Both the position numbers and the translations under genes were made by a program. A stretch of DNA of 64,000 nt from contig NZ_JBOFTR010000003.1 of assembly GCF_051652165.1 (NCBI RefSeq), positions 186,001-250,000 of the forward strand, given 5' to 3'. The notes below the pieces were generated by a model that saw only the letters and a list, made by a program, of their open reading frames with translations, was not told where the DNA came from and searched no databases. Source of the stretch: Plesiomonas sp051652165 (GTDB taxonomy: Bacteria > Pseudomonadota > Gammaproteobacteria > Enterobacterales > CAMTGL01). Positions 7,024 to 15,943 of this stretch are shown here, piece by piece (the first letter of the stretch is position 1; each line of letters opens with the position of its first letter).

Positions 7024-9750
7024 TTAACCTTGCAAAACACCGTGGCATTGTTTGTATTTTTTACCTGAACCGCATGGGCATAGCTCATTACGGCCCACTT
7101 TACGTTCAACACGCACTAATGAACCTGAACCATCAGGGCTTTCTGTAAGCTCAGTATCGATTTCGCTTTCTGTATGGCTATATTGCTGCTTTTGTGCAAT
7201 CCGTTCAGCTTCTTCACGGCGTTGTACATCAACTTGCTCAACCTCTTCTGGCATGCGAACACGCACTTTACTTAAGGTGCTGATAACATCTAATTTTAGT
7301 GTTTCAAGCATTTCAGTAAACATCTCGAATGATTCACGCTTGTACTCTTGCTTTGGATTTTTTTGCGCATAACCACGCAGATGAATACCTTGACGTAGGT
7401 GATCCATTGCCGATAAGTGCTCTTTCCAAAGTGTATCTAGCGTTTGCAACATTACGCCTTTTTCAAAATGGCGCATCATTGGCTCACCAACAACATCCTC
7501 TTTTTCGCGATACAGTTTCAGAGCTTCTGCCTGAATGCGCTCACGCAATACCTCTTCATGCAGGCTATTATCCTCTTCGAGCCACTGACCAATAGACAAT
7601 GTCAAATCAAAGTCATTGTGTAAACGATGCTCTAATCCTGGTACATCCCACATCTCTTCAAGTGATTGCGGCGGAATATATTGATCGATCACCGCGCCAA
7701 CCACATCATCACGAATCGCATCAATGGTCGCACCCACTTCGTCAGCATCAAGCAGTTCATTACGCTGCTCGTAAATCGCTTTACGTTGATCATTAGCTAC
7801 ATCATCAAACTCAAGCAGTTGCTTACGAATATCAAAGTTACGGGCTTCCACTTTACGCTGGGCATTTTCAATCGCTTTGCTCACCCATGGGTGTTCAATT
7901 GCCTCGCCCTCTTGCATGCCCAATTTTTTCATCATGTTACTGACACGATCTGAGGCGAAAATACGCATCAGGCTATCTTCCATTGAAAGATAGAAACGGG
8001 ATGAACCCGGATCACCCTGACGACCTGAACGGCCACGCAACTGATTATCAATACGGCGAGATTCATGGCGCTCTGTACCAATAATGTGCAAACCACCCGC
8101 CTCAACCACCAGATCGTGTTGCACTTGCCATGCCGCTTTAATTGCATCAATTTGGTCTTGAGTTGGCGCGTCAATCGCCTCGACATCCGCTTTCCAACTG
8201 CCACCGAGCAAAATATCAGTACCACGGCCTGCCATGTTAGTTGCAATAGTAACAGCGCCCGGTTGACCCGCTTGTGCCACGATATCCGCTTCAGAAGCAT
8301 GGAATTTGGCATTCAGAACTTTATGCGGGATATTCGCCTTACGCAGGGCTTGTGAAAGTGCTTCTGATTTTTCAATCGATACTGTACCCACCAGCGTTGG
8401 GCGTTTTGCAATAACTTGTTGTTTAATATCTTCGATGATCGCGTTAAATTTTTCGCCTTCAGTCATATAGACTAAATCGGCCATATCTTTACGGATCATA
8501 GGGCGGTTAGTTGGAATAACCACCGTATCTAAACCATAAATTTGTTGGAACTCAAACGCTTCAGTATCGGCTGTACCTGTCATCCCGCCAAGCTTTTCAT
8601 ACAAACGGAAATAGTTCTGGAAGGTGATAGAAGCTAGAGTTTGGTTCTCATTTTGAATTTGAACCCCCTCTTTCGCCTCAACAGCCTGATGCAAGCCATC
8701 AGACCAACGGCGACCTGGCATAGTACGGCCAGTGTGCTCATCAACGATGACTACCTCACCGTCTTTCACAATGTAATCCACATCACGCTCAAACAGAGCA
8801 TGTGCACGCAATGCAGCATTAGCATGGTGTAACAGGGAAATATTGGCCGGAGAGTACAGTGAATCCCCCTCTTTCATCAGTTTTGCACCAATGAGCAGCT
8901 CTTCAATGCGTAACTGACCACGCTCAGTTAAATGCGCCTGACGGGCCTTTTCATCTACACTAAAATCGCCTTCCCCCTGAAACTCTTCTGAATCTTCTTT
9001 CTCTTGCTGCGTTAGCTTAGGGATCAGCTTATTGACTTGAATATACAGCTCAGAGCTATCTTCTGCAGGGCCAGAGATAATCAGTGGCGTACGTGCTTCA
9101 TCAATTAAAATGGAGTCAACTTCATCGACAATGGCGTAAAACAGAGGGCGTTGTACTCGCTCTTCTGGGCTAAATGCCATGTTGTCGCGCAGATAATCAA
9201 AGCCAAACTCATTGTTTGTACCGTAGGTAATATCTGCTGCATACGCTTCACGTTTGGCTGGTGCAGGCATACCAGGCAGGTTAATTCCCACACTCAGACC
9301 TAAGTACTCAAACAGCGGGCGGTTAGTCTCTGCATCGCGGCGAGCCAAGTAGTCGTTCACAGTGATCACGTGAACACCACGGCCTGTTAACGCATTGAGA
9401 TATGCTGGCAGTGTTGCTGTCAGTGTTTTACCTTCACCCGTGCGCATTTCAGCCACATTACGGCCATTGAGCACCATGCCGCCGATCATTTGTGCATCAA
9501 AATGGCGCATACCAAAAACGCGCTTACTTGCTTCACGCACAGTTGCAAACGTTTCTGGGATCAAATCATCTAACGCTTCACCTTGCTCCAAACGTGCACG
9601 AAATTCAGCCGTTTTTGCTTTTAACTCATCATCAGACAGCGCAATAAATTGCTCTTCAAGCGCATTAATTCGTGCAACAACTTTACCTAAGCTACGTAAG
9701 GTACGGTCATTACGGCTACCAAAAATTTTTGTGAGTACTTTTGTCAACAT
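7024..9750 (-). CDS. secA: Preprotein translocase ATPase SecA
   Basis: Motor ATPase that pushes unfolded preproteins through SecYEG. At 908 aa it matches the family (E. coli 901). Seen: Walker A MRTGEGKT at residues 102-109, DEVD at 209-212, the preprotein cross-linking domain after it, helicase motifs TNMAGRGTDI and the arginine-finger region QLRGRSGRQGDPG, and the C-terminal zinc/SecB-binding motif CPCGSGKKYKQCHG. It is preceded on the same strand by secM, 113 nt away, and is expected to be under SecM arrest control. Only a weak ribosome-binding site (AGAAG, 13 nt upstream) precedes the ATG, in line with translation that depends on coupling to secM. Confidence 0.98.
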   Translation of the reverse strand: MLTKVLTKIFGSRNDRTLRSLGKVVARINALEEQFIALSDDELKAKTAEFRARLEQGEALDDLIPETFATVREASKRVFGMRHFDAQMIGGMVLNGRNVAEMRTGEGKTLTATLPAYLNALTGRGVHVITVNDYLARRDAETNRPLFEYLGLSVGINLPGMPAPAKREAYAADITYGTNNEFGFDYLRDNMAFSPEERVQRPLFYAIVDEVDSILIDEARTPLIISGPAEDSSELYIQVNKLIPKLTQQEKEDSEEFQGEGDFSVDEKARQAHLTERGQLRIEELLIGAKLMKEGDSLYSPANISLLHHANAALRAHALFERDVDYIVKDGEVVIVDEHTGRTMPGRRWSDGLHQAVEAKEGVQIQNENQTLASITFQNYFRLYEKLGGMTGTADTEAFEFQQIYGLDTVVIPTNRPMIRKDMADLVYMTEGEKFNAIIEDIKQQVIAKRPTLVGTVSIEKSEALSQALRKANIPHKVLNAKFHASEADIVAQAGQPGAVTIATNMAGRGTDILLGGSWKADVEAIDAPTQDQIDAIKAAWQVQHDLVVEAGGLHIIGTERHESRRIDNQLRGRSGRQGDPGSSRFYLSMEDSLMRIFASDRVSNMMKKLGMQEGEAIEHPWVSKAIENAQRKVEARNFDIRKQLLEFDDVANDQRKAIYEQRNELLDADEVGATIDAIRDDVVGAVIDQYIPPQSLEEMWDVPGLEHRLHNDFDLTLSIGQWLEEDNSLHEEVLRERIQAEALKLYREKEDVVGEPMMRHFEKGVMLQTLDTLWKEHLSAMDHLRQGIHLRGYAQKNPKQEYKRESFEMFTEMLETLKLDVISTLSKVRVRMPEEVEQVDVQRREEAERIAQKQQYSHTESEIDTELTESPDGSGSLVRVERKVGRNELCPCGSGKKYKQCHGVLQG

Positions 9751-9783
9751 AGTTAAATTACATCTTCTAGCAAGTCAATCTGC

Positions 9784-9871
9784 GGTTTTTCCGGCGGCCG
9801 GAGTAAAACCAGATATCCTAAGGGATACAACACAGCATAAAAACGGGTAGGACATCGCTTTTATTATGCTG
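9784..9871 (-). promoter_or_regulatory. secM-secA intercistronic stem-loops
   Basis: Two stems lie between secM and secA. Stem 1: the segment 9859-9871, which covers the last two secM codons and its stop, pairs with CAGCATAAAAA (9833-9843). Stem 2: GGTTTT-TCCGG (9784-9794) pairs with CCGGA-AAAACC (9798-9810) around a CGG loop with a 2-nt bulge. By analogy with E. coli, a ribosome stalled at the SecM arrest site would cover the secM arm of stem 1 and refold the leader in favour of secA translation. I could not find a clear partner for the secA ribosome-binding site itself, so the switch is inferred. Confidence 0.55.
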
Positions 9872-10466
9872 TAGCTTGTGGCCCAGCTCGAATACCTTGC
9901 ACTTGTGCTACCCACAAGCAAGGCGCATAACTTAACAATACGGGAACAAGCGGCAATAACATGGCTGAAACGGCGATTTCAATCGGTAAACGCTGTTCTG
10001 CCGCGAACAGTGTTATTGCTGCAAAAATTGGCCTAAAAACATCAGCACCGCTTTCAAGCGTAGGGGTAAGATTGTGGGTGCTATAATACTGTTGCTCTGG
10101 GCTAAAAACGACATCAGTATCTGCCGCAAGCACCTGTGGCGCAAGAATACGAGCTAAACGGACAAAAAAGCCAGAAACAGGATTCCAGCTAGACTCCGTT
10201 TTTTGCTCTGCTTGAGGAATAACAACGCGTAACGCAACACCTGTTGCAGGAAGACGTTGCGGTGCAATCAACTCATTACGTAAGCGAACTGCTGTATTTA
10301 AAAAGAGTGGTTGAGCAGATCGGCTAATTGTCTGGTTCGTTGTGTTATCAGCATGGATTTCGAGCGTGGTACTGGCTGTACCGACACCGGCAGCTACCAC
10401 ACCTAATAAAAGGTGCGGCCACAGGTAACGACGGCCAAATTGTCCACAACGAACCAAAATCGACAT
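9864..10466 (-). CDS. secM: Secretion monitor SecM (translation arrest protein)
   Basis: Regulatory nascent chain: when export is slow it stalls its own ribosome and raises secA translation. The N-terminus QFGRRYLWPHLLLGVVAAG aligns with the E. coli SecM leader region, and the C-terminus carries the arrest sequence with every essential spacing kept: Tyr180, Trp185, Val186, Gly191, Ile192, Arg193, Ala194, Gly195, Pro196, four residues before the end as in E. coli. Two positions differ from the E. coli motif: Phe to Tyr at the first and Ile to Val at the seventh. At 200 aa it is about 30 longer than E. coli SecM, with a strongly hydrophobic stretch (about 165-180) just before the arrest motif. 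It directly precedes secA. Confidence 0.92.
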   Translation of the reverse strand: MSILVRCGQFGRRYLWPHLLLGVVAAGVGTASTTLEIHADNTTNQTISRSAQPLFLNTAVRLRNELIAPQRLPATGVALRVVIPQAEQKTESSWNPVSGFFVRLARILAPQVLAADTDVVFSPEQQYYSTHNLTPTLESGADVFRPIFAAITLFAAEQRLPIEIAVSAMLLPLVPVLLSYAPCLWVAQVQGIRAGPQATA

Positions 10467-10553
10467 GCTTTATAAGCTACTCATGCTATACATCATCAAA
10501 AAATACCCCGTTTAGGGATAAAAACTAAAGATCCCTTGTCTCTATATAGGGAT

Positions 10554-10559
10554 ATTATA
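10554..10559 (-). promoter_or_regulatory. Candidate -10 box for secM-secA
   Basis: TATAAT on the minus strand, about 88 nt upstream of the secM start. I see no good -35 box at 16-18 nt, so this is a candidate only. The 300-nt gap 10467-10766 between secM and dciA holds this box, an ATCCC/GGGAT inverted repeat (10531-10553) and the palindromes listed next; I see no gene in it. Confidence 0.4.
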
Positions 10560-10691
10560 AGCACATCTTAACAAATGCATTGAGACAAACGAATATTAAC
10601 CGTTTTGCACCCACGGCTTATATAATACGGATGGTTTTACATCACGTTATACCTGATGATACCACTAACTGACTGATAGCATAGTAGTATC

Positions 10692-10738
10692 AGATGTGAC
10701 ACATCTCTCGCACGTTGAATGTTAATTTAACGTGTGAG
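10692..10738. promoter_or_regulatory. Palindrome pair upstream of dciA
   Basis: AGATGTG (10692-10698) and CACATCT (10700-10706) form a perfect 15-bp palindrome around one A. Immediately next, CTCGCACGTT (10707-10716) pairs with AACGTGTGAG (10729-10738), nine matches plus one G-T wobble, loop 12 nt. They end 28 bp before the dciA start, an operator-like or mRNA-leader position. The regulator is unknown. Confidence 0.45.
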
Positions 10739-10766
10739 CTAAATAACCTGTACGGTATAGCTTATT

Positions 10767-11279
10767 ATGCGCGATCATCGCCCACAACCACTAGAAGCTT
10801 TGTTTACTGAAAGCCATCTACAAAATGTACAACAACGGGCTATTGCACTGCTAAAGCTCAATCAAACGGTCAAAGCGTTACTACCCGCAGAGCTGCATCC
10901 ACATTGTCGAGTAGCCAACTTCCGCCAGAGCATTTTAATCCTTGAAATTACAAATGCCAGCTTTGCGTTACGTTTACGCTACCTTATTCCAGCATTACTC
11001 TCGGAATTACGTCGCCAGACACTCCCAACGCTAGTGACCATTGAGCACCGAATCAATCCGAGAATGGCTATTTCTCATGCTACATGGCAGAGTACACCAT
11101 CAATACAGCATTACTCTGAGTCTGCAGAGAGGGCCACACGAACTATTAGTGCACAAACGGCAGAGCATTTACATGTATTGGCCAGCCATAGCTCGGCATC
11201 GGCTAAATTAAAGGAAAAACTGCAAAAACTTGCGGCTTTAGCACAGCAAAATACAGCATTAAACTCCAAGGCTAAATAA
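10767..11279 (+). CDS. dciA: DciA-type replicative helicase loader/operator (DUF721)
   Basis: DUF721 proteins of the DciA type act in loading the replicative helicase DnaB in bacteria that lack the phage-derived loaders DnaC or DnaI. The first 105 residues fit the KH-like DUF721 domain: hydrophobic helices, then HPHCRVANFRQSILILEI and FALRLRYLIPALLSELRR, then the IEHRINP end of the domain. The last 60 residues are polar and probably disordered or helical (SAKLKEKLQKLAALAQQ), as in Vibrio DciA. At 170 aa it has the usual length for this clade. It stands alone on the plus strand, divergent from secM and convergent with lpxC; DUF721 genes next to secA/secM are common outside Enterobacteriaceae. 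It suggests this genome has no dnaC. Confidence 0.82.
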   Translation: MRDHRPQPLEALFTESHLQNVQQRAIALLKLNQTVKALLPAELHPHCRVANFRQSILILEITNASFALRLRYLIPALLSELRRQTLPTLVTIEHRINPRMAISHATWQSTPSIQHYSESAERATRTISAQTAEHLHVLASHSSASAKLKEKLQKLAALAQQNTALNSKAK

Positions 11280-11369
11280 CAACCTACTTAGCTATTTATG
11301 TCCCCAAAAATCACTACTATCATACTCTATTGCACAAGAGATACAGATTTAAAACACCAAAATGAACAA

Positions 11370-11402
11370 AGGATTGTACGCAAATGAATGACGTACAATC
11401 CT
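11370..11402. terminator. Bidirectional terminator between dciA and lpxC
   Basis: Perfect 11-bp arms AGGATTGTACG (11370-11380) and CGTACAATCCT (11392-11402) around an 11-nt loop, in the 252-nt gap between converging dciA and lpxC. T-rich but interrupted tracts follow on both strands, so efficiency is uncertain. Confidence 0.55.
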
Positions 11403-11531
11403 CTTTAGTTTGCTTATACTCTGTGCACATAACACATTAATTTATCTAAACACTGCCTGATGAAAAAGGCATGCCTATATTTATCTGTGTTTATACTCTA
11501 TGCTTATCGTTAATGTGCGCAGTTTATCAGT

Positions 11532-12449
11532 TTATGCATATACCAATGAAGGTGCTGCAAATTTAAGTGGCATCTGTGCTTCATTTTCAAAAGTCACATA
11601 CTCCCAAGCATGGGCCTGAGCCAACATTGCTTGCAGCAATTTGTTATTCAACGCATGGCCTGACTTATATGCACGAAACTCACCGATAATATTGTGACCA
11701 CACATATAGAGATCACCAATAGAGTCGAGAATCTTATGTTTCACAAATTCGTCGTCGTAGCGTAAACCATCTTCATTTAATACACGATAATCATCTAACA
11801 CGATGGCACAATTAAAACTACCACCTAAACACAACCCTTTCGATTGTAAGTGTTCGATATCACGCATAAAACCAAAAGTACGTGCACGACTAATTTGGCT
11901 AACAAAGCTATCTGCCGATAAATCTAAACGGAAACGTTGTGCACCTGCATCAATTGCTGGGTGGTTAAAATCGATAGTAAAATCAATTCTAAAACCGTTA
12001 TAAGGAACAAATTCTGCCCACTTATCACCATCTTCAACACGTACCGTATCTTTAATGCGGATAAATTTCTTTGCTACATTTTGTTCTTCGATCCCTGCAT
12101 CGAGCAACAGGTAAACGAACGGACTTGCACTGCCATCCATAATCGGGATTTCAGGTGCATCCACATCTATGATGATGTTATCAATCCCTAACCCCGCTAA
12201 CGCAGCATTTAAGTGCTCAACGGTAGAGATACGTACATCATCATCGTTCACCAAACACGTGCAGAGCATAGTATCACGCACGGATTTAGCATCAGCCGGA
12301 AAATCAACCGGAGGATTTAAGTCAGTGCGACGATAGATGACCCCGGTATTAGCCGGAGCTGGCCGCAATGTTAAAGTGACTTTACGACCGGTATGTAACC
12401 CCAGCCCAGTCGCTTCAATACCACGTTTTAAAGTCCGTTGTTTGATCAT
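11532..12449 (-). CDS. lpxC: UDP-3-O-acyl-N-acetylglucosamine deacetylase LpxC
   Basis: Zinc amidase that performs the first committed step of lipid A synthesis. The 305 aa equal the E. coli length. The zinc ligands are visible at His79 (TVEHL), His238 and Asp242 (VKHKILD), with catalytic residues Asp246 and His265 (SGHALNNK) in place. Located directly after ftsZ at the end of the dcw cluster, as in E. coli, with a 185-nt gap that holds an imperfect 22-nt direct repeat. In enterobacteria its level is controlled by FtsH proteolysis; the C-terminal tail here ends in APSLVYA, hydrophobic like the E. coli degradation signal, so similar control is possible. Confidence 0.98.
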   Translation of the reverse strand: MIKQRTLKRGIEATGLGLHTGRKVTLTLRPAPANTGVIYRRTDLNPPVDFPADAKSVRDTMLCTCLVNDDDVRISTVEHLNAALAGLGIDNIIIDVDAPEIPIMDGSASPFVYLLLDAGIEEQNVAKKFIRIKDTVRVEDGDKWAEFVPYNGFRIDFTIDFNHPAIDAGAQRFRLDLSADSFVSQISRARTFGFMRDIEHLQSKGLCLGGSFNCAIVLDDYRVLNEDGLRYDDEFVKHKILDSIGDLYMCGHNIIGEFRAYKSGHALNNKLLQAMLAQAHAWEYVTFENEAQMPLKFAAPSLVYA

Positions 12450-12494
12450 CTTGTTTATCTCGTCTGCGTAACAAGTTTATGTTGTCTGACTACG

Positions 12495-12603
12495 CTCATA
12501 GTTAGCTACGTTAACATTTACTCTCTTTACTCGCCTTCAATACAAAAGCACAGCAAAATAACAACGAAGTAAAATGTTCATCTCATAGTCAGACATGTTA
12601 ACA
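12495..12603. repeat. Direct and inverted repeats in the ftsZ-lpxC gap
   Basis: Two 22-nt segments, 12495-12516 and 12582-12603, share 18 positions; both start CTCATAGT and end GTTAACA, 87 bp apart. Overlapping them, TGTCTGACTA (12483-12492) and TAGTCAGACA (12586-12595) form perfect inverted arms. They lie in the lpxC upstream region and could be paired binding sites or a long-range leader stem. Confidence 0.45.
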
Positions 12604-12634
12604 CAAGTGACGGAGATTCCAAATTGTTGCTTAA

Positions 12635-13783
12635 TTAATCAGCCTGTTTGCGCAAAAATGCCGGAATATCGAGGTAATCGGGCTCTTTTGTTGGCTGAAC
12701 TGCTGGCTCATTTACCACTTTTGCTGGTTTTGGCTCTTGCTGAATCGGTGTCATCTGATGCGCGGCATAACGCTCATGTATAGGTTGCTGTGGCGCATGT
12801 TTGCTAACAAGAGTGATATCAGGTTTACGCTCTACACCAATTCCCGTCGCAACCACAGTGACACGCAGCTCATCGTGCATCTCTGGGTCTAATGATGTAC
12901 CGATAACAACCGTTGCATTATCAGAAGCAAACGCACGAATCGTATTACCTACCGTTTCAAACTCATCAAGGCGTAAGTCAAAGCCAGCAGTAATGTTAAC
13001 CAGAACACCGCGCGCACCAGCCAAATCGATATCTTCTAGCAATGGGCTTGAAATAGCCATTTCAGCTGCTTCTTCTGCACGATCTTCGCCACTTGCCACA
13101 CCAGAGCCCATCATGGCATAACCCATTTCAGACATTACGGTGCGTACGTCAGCAAAGTCAACGTTCATCAAGCCTGGGCGAGTAATCAGCTCGGCAATAC
13201 CCTGTACTGCGCCTTTAAGAACATCATTCGCTGCGCCAAAAGCATCAAGCAAAGAGATCCCCCGACCCAGCACTTTGAGCAGTTTATCGTTTGGAATGGT
13301 GATCAATGAGTCAACGTGCTTTGATAGCTCGGTGATACCCTGATCAGCAAATGCCATCCGCTTTTTGCCTTCAAAGCTAAACGGCTTGGTAACAACAGCA
13401 ACGGTCAGGATACCCAACTCTTTTGCCAGTTCAGCCACAACCGGAGCTGCACCTGTACCTGTACCACCACCCATACCGGCAGCAATAAAGACCATATCAG
13501 AGCCTTCAAGTGCATTGCGCAGTGCTTCGCGATCTTCTTCTGCTGCACCACGACCCACTTCTGGGTTTGCACCCGCGCCCAGACCTTTGGTAATTCCACC
13601 GCCAATCTGAATTGTCTGACCTACAGCGGTCTTACGCAGTGCTTGTGCATCCGTGTTGACGACAAAAAACTCAACACCTTCGATATTTTCACGCACCATG
13701 TGCTCGACAGCGTTACCGCCACCGCCACCAACGCCGATGACTTTAATCACCGCGTCATTAATCATTGCCATTGGTTCAAACAT
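12635..13783 (-). CDS. ftsZ: Cell division GTPase FtsZ
   Basis: Tubulin-like GTPase that polymerises into the Z ring. 382 aa, the usual length. Seen: the tubulin signature GGGTGTG at residues 105-111, the N-terminal IKVIGVGGGGGNAV nucleotide-binding loop, synergy-loop aspartates in NVDFADVRTVM, a variable linker rich in Pro/Lys/Gln (about 318-365), and the C-terminal peptide PDYLDIPAFLRKQAD that binds FtsA, ZipA and ZapD. It follows ftsA by 39 nt. Promoters probably lie inside ftsQ/ftsA as in E. coli, which I did not resolve. Confidence 0.98.
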   Translation of the reverse strand: MFEPMAMINDAVIKVIGVGGGGGNAVEHMVRENIEGVEFFVVNTDAQALRKTAVGQTIQIGGGITKGLGAGANPEVGRGAAEEDREALRNALEGSDMVFIAAGMGGGTGTGAAPVVAELAKELGILTVAVVTKPFSFEGKKRMAFADQGITELSKHVDSLITIPNDKLLKVLGRGISLLDAFGAANDVLKGAVQGIAELITRPGLMNVDFADVRTVMSEMGYAMMGSGVASGEDRAEEAAEMAISSPLLEDIDLAGARGVLVNITAGFDLRLDEFETVGNTIRAFASDNATVVIGTSLDPEMHDELRVTVVATGIGVERKPDITLVSKHAPQQPIHERYAAHQMTPIQQEPKPAKVVNEPAVQPTKEPDYLDIPAFLRKQAD

Positions 13784-13822
13784 AACCCTCTCCGTTTTGT
13801 GCCTGTCCGCAGCAGGTCTAAA

Positions 13823-15079
13823 TCAGAATTCCCGTTTCAGCCAACCATTGAGGCGTTTTAACATGCCACCCACTGAACGTTGCTTTTCAGTGTCAGCTTC
13901 CTCATTCATTTGCGACTCTTTTCCATAATGCAATAACCCAACGACTGTCGAGTAATAAGGTGCTTGTGCATAATCGGTTAATCCCGTTAGGTTCAACGGT
14001 TGACCAATTCGCACTTGCGTGTGGAATACACGCTCGGCACACTCGGCAAGCCCTTCCATTTGAGATGCACCGCCGGTCAGTACAATGCCAGCTGCAAGAT
14101 GGTGCTTTACGCCCTGCTGCCGCAGCTGTTCTTGTAAATACTGTAATTCATCATTAACCAAGTTCAATAACTCGGTATAACGTGGTTCGATAACTTCAGC
14201 CAGTGTTTGACGTTGTAAACTACGAGGTGGACGCCCCCCTACACTCGGTACTTCAACTGTCTCTTCACGGCTAACTAATGTACCCATCGCACAACCATGA
14301 CGCACTTTAATTGCTTCAGCGTCAGTAGGTGGAGTACCAAATGCATAGGCGATATCACTGGTTACTACATTGCCTGCATAGGGGATCACTTTGGTATGAC
14401 GCAACGCCCCCCCAGTATAAACGGCAATATCCATTGTACCACCACCGATATCGACGACACAGACACCTAACTCTCGCTCATCTTCGGTAAGTACTGCATC
14501 GCTCGATGCTAAACCTGCAAAAATAAGCTGATCAACTTTTAATCCACACCGTTCAACAGCTTTAACAATATTTTTTGCCATATCATTATGGCAGGTAATA
14601 AGATGCACTTTTGCTTGCATGCGTACACCTGATAATCCAACCGGGTTTTTAATCCCCTCTTGATAATCTATGGCAAACTCTTGAGGAATCACATGCAGAA
14701 TGCGGTGCTCTTCTTTTGTTTTTACCGATTTCGCTGTGTGAATAACATTATCTACATCTTCTTGTGACACTTCTTCATCTGAAATAGGCACAATCCCCAT
14801 TTCATTTTGGCAGCTAATATGCTTTCCTGATAGTGCCAAATAGACTGATGAGATTTGGCAATCGGCCATGAGCTCTGCTTGGTCAACTGCTCGTTGTACA
14901 GATTTTACGACAGATTCAAGATCATTGACTCCACCTTTATCCATACCACGGGATGTACTACTACCAACACCGATGATATTTAGCATACCATCAGGGAGTA
15001 TTTCCCCTACGAGAGCGGAGACTTTAAATGTACCAATCTCTAATCCAACAACCAGTTTTCTATCCGTCGCCTTGGTCAT
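13823..15079 (-). CDS. ftsA: Cell division protein FtsA
   Basis: Actin-like ATPase that tethers FtsZ filaments to the membrane and recruits later division proteins. 418 aa (E. coli 420). Seen: N-terminal phosphate loop VVGLEIGTFKVSALVGE, phosphate-2 motif CVVDIGGGTMDIAVY, the adenosine motif IVLTGGASQMEGL, and a C-terminal amphipathic targeting helix MLKRLNGWLKREF. Lies 4 nt after ftsQ and ahead of ftsZ in the dcw cluster. Confidence 0.98.
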   Translation of the reverse strand: MTKATDRKLVVGLEIGTFKVSALVGEILPDGMLNIIGVGSSTSRGMDKGGVNDLESVVKSVQRAVDQAELMADCQISSVYLALSGKHISCQNEMGIVPISDEEVSQEDVDNVIHTAKSVKTKEEHRILHVIPQEFAIDYQEGIKNPVGLSGVRMQAKVHLITCHNDMAKNIVKAVERCGLKVDQLIFAGLASSDAVLTEDERELGVCVVDIGGGTMDIAVYTGGALRHTKVIPYAGNVVTSDIAYAFGTPPTDAEAIKVRHGCAMGTLVSREETVEVPSVGGRPPRSLQRQTLAEVIEPRYTELLNLVNDELQYLQEQLRQQGVKHHLAAGIVLTGGASQMEGLAECAERVFHTQVRIGQPLNLTGLTDYAQAPYYSTVVGLLHYGKESQMNEEADTEKQRSVGGMLKRLNGWLKREF

Positions 15080-15083
15080 GTGC

Positions 15084-15941
15084 TTAACCTGACTTAGTGT
15101 TCGCTTGATTTATTGTGGCTCGATTTGCTTTTTTAGCTTGTGCTATAGGTTGCTGCGGATCAATTAATACCGGAGCCCACCCTACTGCAAGACCGCTGTC
15201 ATAACGCAAATCAACATAACTAATTCGCTTATCCGGTTGTTGCTGTAACAAAGGATATACGTTAATAAACCGCTTTAAACGTGCCATGCGGTTGTCGCGC
15301 CCCAATTCGAGTCGGATATCACCTTCAAGCCCAACTTGCCATGAATGACGTGGACTTAATGCCAACATTGTAAGGTGAAATCCATTATCTTGCATGAGCT
15401 TTTCCATGCTATGCCACGCATCTAGTACCTCTTTTTCTGATCCCTCAGGGCCATATAGTAACGGTAATTTACTATTCGCCATACGTTCAACAGGGGCATT
15501 AAATGATTTCCCCTTATCATCAACAAGTTGCATGTCATTCCATCGTGCAACCGGTGTATATTCTGCAATATCAAGGTGAACAGTATCTGGCCACTCTTTG
15601 CGTACAGAAGCGCGTGAAATCCATGGCATCATTTGCAATTGCTGTTGAATACTGTGGACATCCTGCGTCATAAAGCTGCCTAACGGTCCCATTGAGAGGA
15701 TCGCTCGGCGTACATCATCATCAGTGGTAAACTTTCGATCACCTGCAATAACTAATCGCGATAGCGGTAAACGCTCACTATCTTGCATCCATTCGATAGC
15801 AGACCACACGCCTTTCGCTCCATATCCAACTACGGCGATAAAAAACAGCAAGCCACATAAAAATGAGGCCACCGTACGTTGTGAAGTACGGCGTTTCGCA
15901 GTTGTTTCTGATGATCGTGAGACTATTGAGGCCTGCGCCAT
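15084..15941 (-). CDS. ftsQ: Cell division protein FtsQ
   Basis: Bitopic inner-membrane protein that joins early and late divisome parts through FtsB/FtsL. 285 aa. Seen: a short basic cytoplasmic N-terminus, one membrane span near residues 24-46, the POTRA domain (PLSRLVIAGDRKFTTDDDVRRAI onward), and the beta domain with MPWISRASVRKEWPDTVHLDIAEYTPVARW. It starts 2 nt after the ddlB stop and stops 4 nt before ftsA. Confidence 0.97.
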   Translation of the reverse strand: MAQASIVSRSSETTAKRRTSQRTVASFLCGLLFFIAVVGYGAKGVWSAIEWMQDSERLPLSRLVIAGDRKFTTDDDVRRAILSMGPLGSFMTQDVHSIQQQLQMMPWISRASVRKEWPDTVHLDIAEYTPVARWNDMQLVDDKGKSFNAPVERMANSKLPLLYGPEGSEKEVLDAWHSMEKLMQDNGFHLTMLALSPRHSWQVGLEGDIRLELGRDNRMARLKRFINVYPLLQQQPDKRISYVDLRYDSGLAVGWAPVLIDPQQPIAQAKKANRATINQANTKSG

Positions 15942-15943
15942 AA

